A stretch of DNA of 41,704 nt from Paraglomus occultum (GCA_910592205.1 CAJVPJ010000131.1:1-41704); one strand, 5' to 3'; shown: positions 1 to 11,930, counted from the first letter of the stretch. Numbers and translations: made by a program. Notes: a model not told the origin generated them from the letters alone.

Positions 1-10
1 TATTTCAGAC

Positions 11-135
11 ATGTCAGAAGCCTTTGTAACAAATGCTACAAAAAGATCTCAAGAAGATATAACAGTTGTGGAGTCATTAAAGAAGGTGACTGATTACAAA
101 GGTTTCTTGGCTCACTTTCCATTTTCAGATAAATA
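11..135 (+). CDS. Possible partial exon of an unknown protein at the window edge
   Basis: An open frame begins with ATG at 11, directly after a tatttcag that could be a splice acceptor. It reads about 40 residues of ordinary composition (MSEAFVTNATKRSQEDITVV, then an ESLKK...DYKGFLAHFPF stretch). Beyond about 135 the frame runs into a copy of the dispersed repeat, so the remainder to 229 is repeat sequence and probably not coding. It could be the tail of a gene, or the inside of a mobile element whose right end is the repeat copy at 150-212. No family was recognised. Confidence 0.25.
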
Positions 136-149
136 TTATGTATTCATTA

Positions 150-212
150 ATATTATGTCAATAATCAAATGTTCACTTTGTCTGGTTTTGTTGCAGTATG
201 CCCCATATGAGG
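150..212 (-). repeat. Dispersed ~190-bp repeat, copy A (partial, minus orientation)
   Basis: Read on the minus strand, it carries the family's 5' signature GGGGCATACTGCAACAAAAC, then CAGACAAAGTGAACATTTGAT. This closely matches the copy at 41516-41704. Only the 5' part is preserved here. The 5' end points right, away from the ORF at 11-135. Confidence 0.7.
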
Positions 213-229
213 TCATGATATTTCAATAA

Positions 230-723
230 TCAGGTCCAACGGTAACCAGTACTTTTGAGTAGTGTTTTATTTCTTCAGTAACAACTAATTTCTGTAAATT
301 TTATCAGTCCTTTCTCCATTTTTCATATTGTTGCTTCGATTCTTGCATGTAGAACTTTCCATCGTTTCCACCAAATTAATATGAGTCAATATTTTATAAT
401 TATGCTCAAGCTATAATATAATTATTTACGTAACCAAGATAACAATTGTTGCCTTGTATGAATGTCCACACAACCATAACAACTTTGAATTTATTCTCAA
501 TTGTATTACTACAGTTTTTTGTTTACGCGTCTATAATATTTTGTTTGACCATATTGCTAAAGATTTCCGATAAGATTAAGAGGCCTGGCGGGCTAGTTTT
601 AAAACGGTTTTGGAACATTCTTTGTAATATGAGAGTGTCATTGTTCTGTTAAAGCAGCATTTGCTCGCTAACAGTTTTCTACTTTCTGGACCCACTGTTC
701 TAGTATTTAACAGCATCCATAAT
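230..723. other. Intergenic, nothing recognised
   Basis: AT-rich sequence. The short plus-strand ORF at 446-652 has a hydrophobic translation with no family resemblance and no splice context, so I do not call it. Confidence 0.5.
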
Positions 724-905
724 GTGGGGCATGCTGCAACAAAACCAGACAATTATGTGAGGCTTATTGTGATGTGGTTGTAAAAGTGACTAATGGTGCT
801 CATTCATAACTTATGGTTTGTTAATTTTATTGTTCACTTTACTTTATCATACCAGAATGTGATGAATATAATAACAGGGTTACTATAGAATTATGTCTAT
901 AAAAA
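724..905 (+). repeat. Dispersed ~190-bp repeat, copy B
   Basis: It starts with GGGGCATGCTGCAACAAAAC and continues through the shared landmarks GATGTGGTTGTAAAA, GGTGCTCATTCATAACTTATG and CTTTATCATACCAGAA...GTGATGAATATAA, ending near 905. It is one of the longer copies and defines most of the unit length. Confidence 0.75.
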
Positions 906-1727
906 AATATAATATAAAACTAATTTACATTAAATTTACTATTACAGCACTATTACTATTAGAAGCATCCTAAAAAAAGCTCAATGAGAGAAAATTACAC
1001 CTTATATTTTAAAATCAATGATGCCAAACTCTTCAGGAATATCTAGATGAGGAAAAAATCACTTATAAATTTATCAAAAGGAACGGAAAATTATAACTAC
1101 TAAACGAACATTAACATCAACACATGATGAACCAAAAAGGAAGCAAAAACTTGAAAAAATGTAAGGAAAATAAATTTAGCGTAAAAGCTCCCACCAACGC
1201 CTCCACTGATCGAACGACTGTTAACAAAATATTGATAAGACTGCTCGATCAAATTTCGCTACTTTGACACAATTGCAATCAAAAAGTCAAACACGTAAAA
1301 ATAATTCAATTTTTAATATGCGTAAATGTTATTATTTTGATTATTAAATGCGCGCTCTTGAAAATATAAACAGTATTAAATAATTGCATGGGAGGAAAAT
1401 ACTCGGACCCGAAGCCATTTATGAGTATAACCTATTCTTTGGTCACTCTGGTGCAAATTTAATAATATTATCACTACCATCTATATTTCTTTATCTTTAT
1501 GGTTTACATTTGTCGATCCAACATCGAATTGTCATAATAGACATTCCTAACGGCCAGCACCAAACATCTGACGCAGAACGTAATGGCCATACGCCAGTAG
1601 GATGTGCATGACCGGTAACATGGAATGAAACATGGAATGAAACATGGAATGAAATAATGTACTTCTCTAGAAAATTGCTTGAATAGGAATGCGACTTTTT
1701 GAGTATGGAACGCCTAGACGTGAGTTG
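906..1727. other. Intergenic with a short tandem repeat
   Basis: AT-rich sequence without a supportable gene. The only local structure is three perfect copies of the 12-mer acatggaatgaa at 1619-1654. The ORF at 1384-1611 shows no family features. Confidence 0.45.
1619..1654 (+). repeat. Three tandem copies of a 12-bp unit
   Basis: The unit acatggaatgaa is repeated three times without mismatch, followed directly by ataatg. It is a micro-tandem repeat of the kind made by replication slippage. Confidence 0.85.
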
Positions 1728-2020
1728 TAGAAGAGTCTCTTTGACAACAAAATCAACGAAATACTAATACGCGTTTTCGTGTTCGCGACGGATTTTTTGA
1801 ATGACGAAGATTGGAAAGTCGTCAGCGTCGCGGGGTTGTTTATCAGTAATGGCATATATTTTGAATTGGATATCGGTGTACTTACAAAATTGTGAAGCAG
1901 AGCGACACCAAAGTGTTTGCCGGAATCAATGAGGCACGAAAACTATTTGGCGACTTTTTGCGACGCAAGACGCATCCAACGATATGCACGCTCGTGATTT
2001 TGCATTTACAGTCAACCCTC
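1728..2020 (+). pseudogene. Broken ORF fragment ending at the Tc1-type element
   Basis: From about 1728 to 1895 one frame reads a protein-like stretch (KSLFDNKINEILIRVFVFAT, then DFLNDEDWKVVSVAGLFISN...LTKL) and ends in TGA. From 1892 an overlapping frame continues as KQSDTKVFAGINEARKLFGD, then FLRRKTHPTICTLVILHL, and runs straight into the inverted-repeat element that starts at 2023. The composition looks coding, while the frame break and truncation suggest a decayed gene. No family was recognised. It could also be chance ORFs. Confidence 0.3.
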
Positions 2021-2022
2021 TA

Positions 2023-2385
2023 CAGTGCCCTGACAAAAGTGAGTGATCACCACGAAATTTTGCGGATCAAACGTTAAAAGTTGTTCATATATAAAGTAAA
2101 TATTTTACTAATACACTCGGCCATAATGCAATAAGTAAACTTATTTACAGTATCTATGTGCATATATTTTGTAAGTTTCACTAACTTTGTATAAATATTG
2201 AGCGAAAATTAATGACTTACGTCGAGGGTAAAGATTTTTGATAATCTATGTTAAAACAGTAGTTATAATGATATTTTCAGAAATTAATTGTAATGTGTCT
2301 TTGCATTCTTAAGTAAAAAGCTTTACCATATTTTAAAAATTATAAATATAAATTTTCAGATAATTTGGTTGAGATTTCATTGAAT
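2023..2385 (+). repeat. Left terminal inverted repeat of the Tc1-type element
   Basis: It matches the reverse complement of 2661-3007 almost throughout. Differences are an 8-bp insertion (GATCAAAC, near 2066), a few 1-4 base gaps near the inner end, and about 20 substitutions, most of them transitions. Confidence 0.85.
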
Positions 2386-2660
2386 ACTAATCCCAAAAGT
2401 AGAATTTTCTAAAATTCGAACCTTTGTAATTATATATCGTTAGTAGTTTGCTAGAATTCAGTCATATTTCACAAGAAGACGCGCGTTGTTATTTTAATAA
2501 TTTTTATTAGTACGCGTTGGTTTACTGACAAACGGGGTAAAAAGTTTTTATATAAGCAACTGGTTGAGATGCAATTATCTGATACTAAATTTTGTACAAC
2601 CTCGCCTTATACTTGCAAATATTAATAAAATTTGGATATCGTTTTATAATTTAACTTTTT

Positions 2661-3007
2661 ATTCAATGAAATCTAAACCAAATTGTCTGAAATTTTATAA
2701 GTTTTAAAATATGGTGAATCTTTTTACTTAAGAATGCAAAGACACATTGCAATTAACTTCTGAAAATAGCATTATAACTACCGTTTTAACATAGGTTATC
2801 GAAAATCTTTACCTTCGACGTAAGCCATTATTTTCGCTCAATATTTATACGAAGTTAGTGCAACTTACAAAATATATGCACATAGATACTGTGAATAAGT
2901 TTACTTATTGCATCATGGCCGAGTGTGTTAGTAAAATGTTTACTTCATATATGAACAACTTTTAACGCAAAATTTCGTGGTGATCACTCACTTTTGTTAG
3001 GGCACTG
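2661..3007 (-). repeat. Right terminal inverted repeat of the Tc1-type element
   Basis: Reverse complement of the left arm. The inner limit is the shared ATTTCATTGAAT, which reads attcaatgaaat on the plus strand at 2661. The outer limit is GGGCACTG followed by TA. Confidence 0.85.
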
Positions 3008-3009
3008 TA

Positions 3010-4580
3010 CATTAGTATATGCACACCCTCTCTATATGCACGCCGTGATTGTATGTGTAATTTTATACAACAAAAACCAAACCAATTTATACTGATAATG
3101 AATAACTTTATCAGTTTTTGTTTGTTTCTACTACTATTAAATTTTTTATATAATATAGGAATTAAATCATGACATTCAAAAAAATGATATAAATACAATA
3201 GTAATAGAAATAGATGAAGCAAAAGAATATTCCAATTATTATGGTGGTAATTAAAATGGATCTGAGGAGAAAAAACTGCTAAAGCCAAAACAAAAAATAC
3301 AGTACTAATAATGAATTAATCTCATCAAATAATTTGTCATTCCCGCGAATTGGGTAAAGTAAAAACAATCGATAGTAATAGAAATTAAAATGGCATAATT
3401 TGGTCACATGACTAATATATGTAACATAGAAAGGGTCTGTATTTCGCAACCTCTACTCGTGGCAATCAACTAATAAGGAAGACAGACAGGTAAGACAGAC
3501 AGGGAAGACAAACAGGGAAGATCATGAAAACGTAAATAAATATTTAATGACAATGGTATTTTCAATTAATGATTTAGGTCCTAACATACGATGACTAGGA
3601 GCTTCTTTGTTGTACATTTCGCTTCCCTGTCCAACCCCGAACTGCCGATTTGATGATTTTGGTCAGGTGTATTATAACAATGATGCACTGCTAGAAAGGA
3701 CTACCAATAATATCCTGATAATACAAATGAGTGCGCCAACGATTCTTGAACTAACCAAATTTCCACATTGTACAATTTAATAAAGGGACAGACTCATTTT
3801 TTCTTGAGTAAGATTGTCGTCACATATTGTACGTTGTTTTCCAAATTCCTTTCGAACGGCGTAAAACTCATGGCTTAAGATTGTCATACCCGTGGGCCGT
3901 ACGGAAAAATTTTTATTTTTTTTTTCTTCACGTTTTGTCGTGGGCGTCAGATTGGGCTTGGTGATTCGTGAAATAGCCTAATACCCAGCTGATTATGCAT
4001 GAGCCGAATGTCACAATGCATAAGATAAACGCACTGACAGAATATTGACCCAATGGTGTAATTTCATACAATAATATTCATACAATAATATTGATACAAC
4101 AATCTGCGCAACAATCAATGGATGACAAGATGCTGAATATCAGCATGCTTTGCATTCATCGACTTGTATCAACTTAAAATGTCAGGATCAACACGCACAC
4201 CCCAATTTGACATCAAGTGCATCGGCAAAGCAAGATACGGTTTGATGCGTATGGCGAGGGATTGATGACAATCGAGTGTGTGTAGACGAATAACTCTTGG
4301 TCGATAATTACTATACTTTTATAAATAATTCCTTTTTAAATTTCATACAATGCGTAGCGACGATATTCTGTACCCGTGTTGCATTCAAAGGCCAACTATT
4401 ACTTATTACTATATCCGATTATTCGACTAAGGAAAGGGATTAAATGTATGTAACAAAGAAGAAAAAAAAGTACAAGCCAAGTCATCTCGCCCGTAAAAGA
4501 ACACCCTACGTACGTATACTTTTGTCATCAATTATATATATTGTGTGTATATATATTTATTGATTACAGCATGTCAATAA
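3010..4580. other. Intergenic, no gene seen
   Basis: AT-rich. It contains imperfect gacagacaggga-type repeats at 3481-3525 and, at 3034-3050, atatgcacgccgtgatt, a near copy of the sequence at 1982-1999 on the other side of the Tc1-type element. The minus ORF at 2962-3288 lies partly inside the element arm and is not credible. Confidence 0.45.
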
Positions 4581-5291
4581 TCAACGACGTCCATCGTTAG
4601 AGCCACCAGCTTGAGCTGAAGGTCTAAACCTTGCTCCCCCATTCTGGTAAAATTTGTTACTAGTTTCCTGCCCAGCAACGCCTGACACAAACTTGTACAT
4701 CATCGACTTTAACCACTCTTCCCACTCTTTCTGCGGAGTTTTCGTAGATCCAGAATTAGAATTCCTTTGTTGATCGTTCAAATGTGCGCTCTTGCTGGCA
4801 GCGTCTGTATTGGAATTGAATTCTGTCCACGGTTGGTCAAAATATTTTTTAGCTAATCCTTCCCAGTCTTCCCCCATCATAGATAGTCTCTCGCGTACTC
4901 CATGTTTCACTCGAGCCCATACTCGAGAAGTGCGTACGAGTTTTTTAGTATCATCGTAGAACGTTAGAATGTATGATGCGCAAAAGATAATCCATAAAGT
5001 TGTTATACAGATGGTGTAGACGGCAATGAGTGCTGCTGTCTGTATAGTCGTAGAAGAGAACACTTTGGGAGAAATGTTTAGTTGGCCGAGTATGGAGAAC
5101 ACATTTCGGCGTGTGCCATTAGCTCGCGCTGTCCGACTCGAACCTGTAATGTCTTGTCGTTTGGACGGTGCGGCCAAATGCTTGGACGAAGGACAGTCTG
5201 GAAAGCTATCAGGTTCGTCGTCAATATCTATGTCGTCGTCATACGAGTTGTGAGAAGGCGGTGGCGGCGAAGAGCCCGTCCGTGGTGCCAT
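4581..5291 (-). CDS. Hypothetical single-pass membrane protein, 236 aa
   Basis: Single open frame with ATG at 5291 and stop at 4581; the function is not recognised. The N-terminal 80 residues are low-complexity and acidic (SSPPPPS, then a run of Asp/Glu around 17-29). A hydrophobic segment at about residues 83-111 (AALIAVYTICITTLWIIFC...) would make one membrane span. The remaining ~125 residues are soluble, with Trp-rich amphipathic parts (EDWEGLAKKYF, EWEEWLKSMMYKF) and a Gly/Arg-rich C-terminus. Codon use and composition look genuinely coding, and the frames opposite it are shadows. The next gene is more than 8 kb away. It may have an unseen upstream exon, but the ATG lies in a plausible position. 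I infer a membrane-anchored protein of unknown role. Confidence 0.7.
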   Translation of the reverse strand: MAPRTGSSPPPPSHNSYDDDIDIDDEPDSFPDCPSSKHLAAPSKRQDITGSSRTARANGTRRNVFSILGQLNISPKVFSSTTIQTAALIAVYTICITTLWIIFCASYILTFYDDTKKLVRTSRVWARVKHGVRERLSMMGEDWEGLAKKYFDQPWTEFNSNTDAASKSAHLNDQQRNSNSGSTKTPQKEWEEWLKSMMYKFVSGVAGQETSNKFYQNGGARFRPSAQAGGSNDGRR

Positions 5292-8200
5292 TTGTATAGG
5301 AATGTTCGAATTTTATATATGCCTCTGAGCCTGATATGTCAAAGAATATTGTAGAGTCTTGATAGTGTTGCAAATTTATTATCACTGTTGGGTTAAGAGT
5401 GGCATATCATTCTATGGTAAGCAAGATGGGTTTCATTGAACAGTGCTCTTTATACAAACCTAAACTGCATATGAACTAACCTTTTTCTATTTTCGTAATT
5501 CTTCGTTATTTCGATTTTCGTAAATTGCGAGTATCAACCAAATGGTAGGTAGAATGTTATGGAGGTTAAATAAAAACCTGGACGAGTTTAAAAAAGATTG
5601 CTTAAGGGGGAGGGGGGTATGAATAGGAGAGGCTGGCAATTGGGCAGGAGGAACGGATTTGTAGAATAGATTGTTTGTGATGGGCTTTGGATTGTGTAAT
5701 AAAATCACAAGTCTATAACTCATTTAGGAATAGCATGGGGTACAGGGAAGTTGCGCAAAGTTGATATTCAACAGATTTCGAGCATAAATGGAAACTGGAA
5801 TACATTTATTAATAATGCATTAGTGTTGCAATGAGTGGCTTAGTATTACGGATTTAAAGTAACGTCACCGAAAAAAATTTTTACATAAATATATAACAGG
5901 GGTAAGCCAAAGCGGAATAGGTCGCGACCCGATCTTGTAACTTTATTGGCCAGCATTGCAAACTTGACCAATATCATTGCTCCGCTAAAAATCATAACTC
6001 CTAATACAGTGTGTCGACTTACTTGTTTACGGTTGGTATCAAATATGTCAATGTCTTTCCGGAATCAGTTTTAGTAGCACACGTAATATGTTTTTCATCA
6101 TTGAATTTCAGGTTTTCACATGACAGAAACACCATAATTTCAAAGTAAACCCCCCGTTTCTCTGTTAATTCTGTGCAGCAAATAGTCTTACTTGAGCTAG
6201 TACTTTCTATTCTTCATACCTCTTGTCAATTTCTCACATCGCTTTTTATAGGCAACAATAACTAAATCTGCTAGAGTATGCGCAGTAGCTTGGCAAACCG
6301 CGTTATTATTATGAATTCCGGATATGTTGCAAAGATCCGTGTATCTTTGTGTAACATCTACTGATAGTAATAGTGCAGGTAACTATCATCATACGTACCA
6401 CGTGTTTTGAATAAAATGTATATTTACACTATGTGATAGGCATTATTTAGTGTATTACATGTAATTAAAACAGCTTACGATAAAGTGACAGGACGAAAAT
6501 TGCTTATAACATAATATAATGCTGACTATAAACATTTGACGTCTTGCTATACAAATTTCGACGCGTTTGTTTAAGACCGTCTACGTCATTACATTCATCC
6601 CTGCTGCTTCTACCGAAAAAGTTTAATTTATAATCGTAACGACAAAGTAAAAGTTAATGCGTAATGGTAATCTTTTATGTTTATAGGACATGTGAAACAA
6701 ATACTTATGTTATTAAGAACATTACAAACAACACCTTGTAACAACAACAGCAGCAGCAGCAAGAAAATGACAAAGAAGATAAATTCTAATTACGCGTTTA
6801 ATGAGGCATTAAATAGAGTCAAAAATAAGCTCACAACTTGCATTGGCTTCTCAGTTTTAAATAATAAACATTTCCAATTTATTATTATTTTCCCGATGAC
6901 TAATATTTATCATTACTATTTTTGGATGCTTTGCACGTTTTTAAGTCATCAATATTCAATTAGACAATATGTGCACTAACTATAAGGTTTTTTTTTCTCT
7001 TATAACGTGCAAAAGTATATTAACATCCTATTGTCCAAACGTACATAACAATGACCCTTGGGTTTTGTATTAAAGACTGAACAAATGCCTGATCATACAC
7101 TTTGCAAATTTTGACCTTATTGAAGAGGGTCAGACAAATTTTCCTTCAAAAAATGAGGTCTCTTTTTGTAAATGACCTCTCTGCGTAGACATTCGGCTGG
7201 GCCAAGTGGAATTTTCGAAAATAACTAAGTATTGTTCATTGTAGTAAGTCGTACAGTCATTTATTGGGCGAATAAGTACCACTTTATGGTCATTTTTTTT
7301 GCTTGAAGTTGGTAAATTGGTATGCTCCCGGAGAAACCTGGATGCAAATTTTACGTGCAATATTTATGAGCAGAATTACTAACTTTTATCGCATATTCGA
7401 GCTTCCTGACGAGAGTGACAGGTTATTTTTTGCGGAAGATAAGGATTTCAGCCATTGCTCGAACATTGCAAAAAAACGTAAGGAGGAAATAATGTCAAGG
7501 TACTTCCTCAACATTGATTATCAAAGCGAAAGCTTTTAACCAAGAAATCAACCCTGACTTGTCCGAATAAAAATCTGATCTAAAAATGTGGGATATTCAA
7601 TATACATACATAATAAATTAGTTAAAAAGTGAAAAAAAAAAAGTTCTAAAAATGAGATTATTTTTTCTCCGAGTTATAGCGGCAAAACTGATAGACAGTG
7701 TCGTGTGATTGCATTTATAGACGCGAAGTGCCCATACAATATATTAAACGATATTTAGTTACGTATAAAATTTAATTTTACATTATCTGTAGACGTAATT
7801 ACAGTAAGTAAGATGCTTATGATCGCTATTCATACTTTCAATGATGCGATAACTTTGGATCCTTGTATTTCCTTACATGCAAATAGTCTTAGTATTATGA
7901 ATCTTCAAACGTACTTAAGGATAATGTTGAGAAATCGTAAATCTGCTACTTAGAAGTTGGGAGCTTTTTTGATGACCCACATTACACATTCAATCCAGCT
8001 AATACTTGCTCATTGATTTCTGCTCTATGTTTAACTATAAATAAAGCATGAAAATTGCAGAAATTAGGTTACTGAAAGTTATTGTATTAATCAACTAGTA
8101 ATGTAAAACTGCTAGCTTGAGTTGCGTAGAGAATTTTGAAGCAGAGCATAAAATTAATTTTGTGCTTTCTGTAAATTACAGGTCGCTCATACGTTATTTT

Positions 8201-10629
8201 CTTAAATACAGTTTTTGTGCAGTCGCTATTAATCAGAACCGTTGCCTACAAAAAATAAAAAATAAAAATAAAAAACACAAACCCTATTAGAATAGCGCAC
8301 ATACTAATTTCGATGTTGGCAATTTTCTGTTTTGTGTTGATTGTTGTTCTTTATGCAATGAAATGAGCCCTCATACGTTTCCCCAAAGACAATGTTGTAT
8401 GTTCAGATCAGAATTTATGCTTGTTCGAAATAGCACAGAGAACAATATATAACATACTTTGATATGATGATATTAGTTCGGCTGCAATTAATTTAAAAAT
8501 TATTTGCTTGACCATTGATTCGAAACGTCTCCGAATTTGATTATCCCACATTTGTCCTTTACAATATATTGTTGCAAGCTTGAAAAGTTGGTTTCATAAT
8601 AACACTTGGCCTTCTCAACAAATGTGTGTATCAAATCATGTCTAGTTGTATATGTAAAAGACAAAATGTTCTCAAAGGCCATAACCATTGAAAAATTAAT
8701 GCTTCGACATTGTCTTCTATGCGGAGCTACAGAGGGGAAATTTGATGAATTAGGGGTGGAGGATAAAGATTTTAATACTTATTATCTAATTGTTAACAAC
8801 GATAATCAAGAGAAAGTAGGCTGAAATGAGCTAGTTAATAATTGAAAGAATATAAAAAAAGTTGAAATAGATTTAATTATGAGCAGACTAAAGAATGAAT
8901 AAATGGCGGTAATCAGAAAAAATTTTATAAATCTCGTCTGCTTTTAATATGTTAGTCGACCAACCAGACATCCTCGAGCAAGGCCAAATTGTCGTGGCTG
9001 GGCTACGCCAATACCAATAGAATAGCAATGGTGAGTCTTCCGCCATACCATAAAAATGACAAGTCGAAACGAAATTCGTGTTGGCAAATTTTACATCACT
9101 TTTTTAGCTTTAACATAACTCGTCCATTTCCCCGACAATTATTTTCCGACGATTCCTGCTGAAGTTACCTTTTGAACAATAAACTGTCGGGGAAGTAATT
9201 GCCAGAAAGTGAGCTGTCTGGGAAGTGATTGTCAAAGAAATGAACCAGACCCATCGGAACTCATCTCAAAAGATACAGTGCGTGAAAAGTGTTTTCGGAA
9301 TAAAAGCAGACTTTTTCTTCGAAATACGCGTCTAATCAAAAAGACATCCCAACACAGTTTGTACGTTCTAATTTTATAAATGTAGCGGTCCGACAAAAGC
9401 TCGGTTCTATAATTTGTGTTCACACAGTTTGTCTAATTTTTGTGTCGTTACTAAAAAATAATGACATGCTCATGATTGACCAACTTACGCCAGACCATAA
9501 TCACTTTGTAAGCAACTGGTACTCAAATGCCTACGCTTTACATATTTAATTTTTATTTCGCTGTCTACCGTATGTGATATTAAAATGAAAAAAATAACAA
9601 CATTTGTGTTAATTTGATTTACAGCAGAACCCATCAAAACTGATTAAAATAGCGAAATTGGCTTAAGATAAGTCATTCAATAGCAATAATTGTACAATTT
9701 TATGTTTATCTAATCAGTTCTCGCTGCATAATCAACAATAACGTTATTTCAAAAATTTATTTTGCGTGCTATATTTAATAAAGAATACGCGTATATCGAG
9801 AGAATGCAACAGCCAATCAATATGATATCGGTGCAAAATTTAAGTTGTGGATAACGGTTTTTAGTTATTTACCAATAAACATTTTTCTAATACGTTTGTT
9901 TATTTACTTATTAGGGTTTTGTATTTCTATTTACAACTGAAATTGAACTTCTTTTGTCTATGGAAGAATAGCTGACCTGCTATGTGTATATATGCTCGTC
10001 TTTGGAAGGAAAATATAAAAAGACAAGAAACACTTCAAGACCGATTACTAGGACGTCAACCCTTGTCTTTATATTATTACAACTATTGAATAAGTGGCAT
10101 TTTTTCTAGGGATAATTTATAAAGTGGGTTGAAGTTTACATCGGCTTTGGCAGGGGATGAACTTGCTCTCAACTATAGCATAACTGTAAAATTGCAGTTG
10201 ATACTTGCATCGTCTATATGTCTATTACTATTTTTATAATGCCCATTTATCTTATTGTAAAATCTAACTTTAAAAAAACAAAAAGTTGTATATTTTCCTC
10301 AGACTAACGCAGATACAAACAAGACTCAATTTATATTTGATGCCACATGGTATAAGGCGTTGTATGTAATGCAAGAGACTCACAATCGTAGCCTCTATTA
10401 ATCACTATCAACGGTTTCCTTCGCGAATAAAGCCCTGTAGTGTCGATGTTTAGTGATGAATTCATTGACTAGCCAACTTTATAATAATATTCAAAGTATT
10501 TATTCCCAACTATTTCTCTAATATTGTACATAGCTACCAAAATATCTTTTTAGAGAATAATTCTTTTAGACGAATGATTTCATTATTGCTATTCTATGAA
10601 TTAGAATGATTTTATGTTGATTATTTATT
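5292..10629. other. Gene-poor region with weak ORF remnants
   Basis: No confident gene. Two short plus-strand stretches have protein-like composition: about 7303-7539 (LVNWYAPGETWMQILRAIFM, then an ELPDESDRLFFAEDKDF stretch) and 8681-8824 (ITIEKLMLRHCLLCGATEGK, then FDELGVEDKDFNTYYLIVNN). Neither has an ATG, a partner exon or a recognised family. A G-rich patch lies at 5604-5690. Everything else is AT-rich without features. Confidence 0.4.
9128..9243. repeat. Small inverted repeat plus tandem 30-bp imperfect repeat
   Basis: ttccccgaca at 9128-9137 is the exact reverse complement of tgtcggggaa at 9185-9194. The second arm begins a 30-bp unit (9184-9213) that repeats imperfectly at 9214-9243 (ctgtcggggaagt... 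and ctgtctgggaagt...). It may be the remnant of a mobile-element end. Confidence 0.5.
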
Positions 10630-11930
10630 TCATGATTCGGGTTCCGTAGTACTCTTGTCGCAGACTTACAGTGGGTTCACGTCTCGAACATATATGAGGC
10701 AATAGGTATAGTCTCCGTGGCCGTTCTATACTATTCCTAAGAAATATAAGTTGATACAATTAAATAATCGCTACTCTTAATGGCCGTTATGGAATTAATT
10801 ACATCGCCGTTTCACCATACAGTTAATATATCAAGGTCAGACAGATAACGGGCGAAGAAACGCCGTTTATACATAAAATATTTAATATCTGTTATATATT
10901 ATGTCGTAAATAATATCTCGTTAGTGAAGTTAGTTTCTGTTGCCACCTATTATTTTTCTCTCCACTGTAATGCTTTTATTGGATTTTCATCAAGAGTATT
11001 CGCATTTCGCTTCGTGTCTTTATCAAACTCTATGACTCCGATACTCCACTAATATTAATACCTTCCCCTCATTACCCGAAATAATATTTTAACTCAAGAA
11101 CGGTAAATTCACAAAAGATTCGGATTCACAATAACTTTTGTTGTATTGAACCTTCAAACGAGTATATTAAACTCTCCGTGTTATACCTCGTCTATACTAC
11201 GAACGCCTTTTTGTTGTATTAAACATAAGGCCTTATAATCGCTGTCATTCTAAACCGAATACTCTCGCTTCCCTTATCATTATTAGTCGTCAAGACATTA
11301 TCGATACGCGAATACTCGGCTGCTTGCTTATTAATCGGTGAAGAGCTTACATGCGAAGTGTCTATCCAGGGAATAATAATACAGTCGAAAGAACCCTCTA
11401 CAAAGAACAGCCACTCATAAAAACATGATTGGATGCGATTATTAGTAACATGTCCTATTACTATAAAGAACAATATATAAAGGAACAAGAACATTAATGT
11501 TGTAATAGTAATTACATATGAGAACACTGCATGTTGATTGGCTGGCAAATTTTTATTTATACCGTAGACCACAGAATATACTGTCGTGCCGAGATACTGT
11601 GTAAATAATATTAGCCAATCCACAGGTGATCAAAATGATGACTCATAATATTAACTTCATAAAGCAATACAAACCGGAGAATAGCATGATGTATAGACCA
11701 TTCAGACGTCCGCCAAGTAGAAAATCGTGCGACCTATGTACACCTGGCCAAGACATAAATTACATTGAGAGTTACTCATAAGATAGAAATTTTATTACAA
11801 TTTGTATGGACGATTTGTGGAACAGACAATAACAAGGTGATGAAATTTTTGAAACTTGGCCTGAGCGAATCCAACAATATGACGAGCGCGATCAAGTAGA
11901 TGGGTGTAATTCATTGACTAACGACCGCGT
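10630..11930 (-). CDS. Possible multi-exon membrane protein gene or its remains
   Basis: The minus strand holds an unusually long open frame (11219-11623, about 134 codons, no ATG). It encodes a strongly hydrophobic stretch (HAVFSYVITITTLMFLFLYI, then LFFIVIGHV) followed by a soluble tail. Upstream, 11650-11745 has protein-like reading (ARFSTWRTSEWSIHHAILRF), and 11914 offers a short ATG frame. Downstream, near 10630-10740, another reading (SIERPRRLYLLPHICSRREP) follows a ttcttag acceptor. I could not join these with consistent splice phases. It may be a real spliced membrane protein, a decayed one, or chance. Confidence 0.25.

Larger units (their letters stand above)
2023..3007. mobile_element. 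985-bp Tc1/mariner-type foldback element (MITE-like)
   Basis: The two ends are near-perfect inverted repeats beginning CAGTGCCCTGACAAAAGTGA at 2023 and, on the other strand, CAGTGCCCTAACAAAAGTGA at 3007. Each end abuts a TA dinucleotide (2021-2022 and 3008-3009), the target-site duplication typical of the IS630-Tc1-mariner superfamily. The arms are very long (about 363 and 347 bp) and surround a spacer of about 275 bp with no ORF of transposase size, so the element is non-autonomous. Mobilisation would need a transposase encoded elsewhere. Superfamily assignment rests on the TA duplication and the CAGTG terminus. Confidence 0.85.

Noticed and set aside
1892-3288. Two ORFs at opposite ends sharing YSALTKVSDHHEILR
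   Set aside because: The shared residues are encoded by the outer ends of the inverted repeats of the Tc1-type element.
5487-5723. 78-codon minus ORF downstream of the one-TM protein gene
   Set aside because: It lies over a G-rich simple stretch and has no family resemblance or splice context.
6677-6979. 100-codon plus ORF with an Asn/Ser run
   Set aside because: The run comes from an aacaacagcagc simple repeat; the rest is AT-driven and hydrophobic without features.
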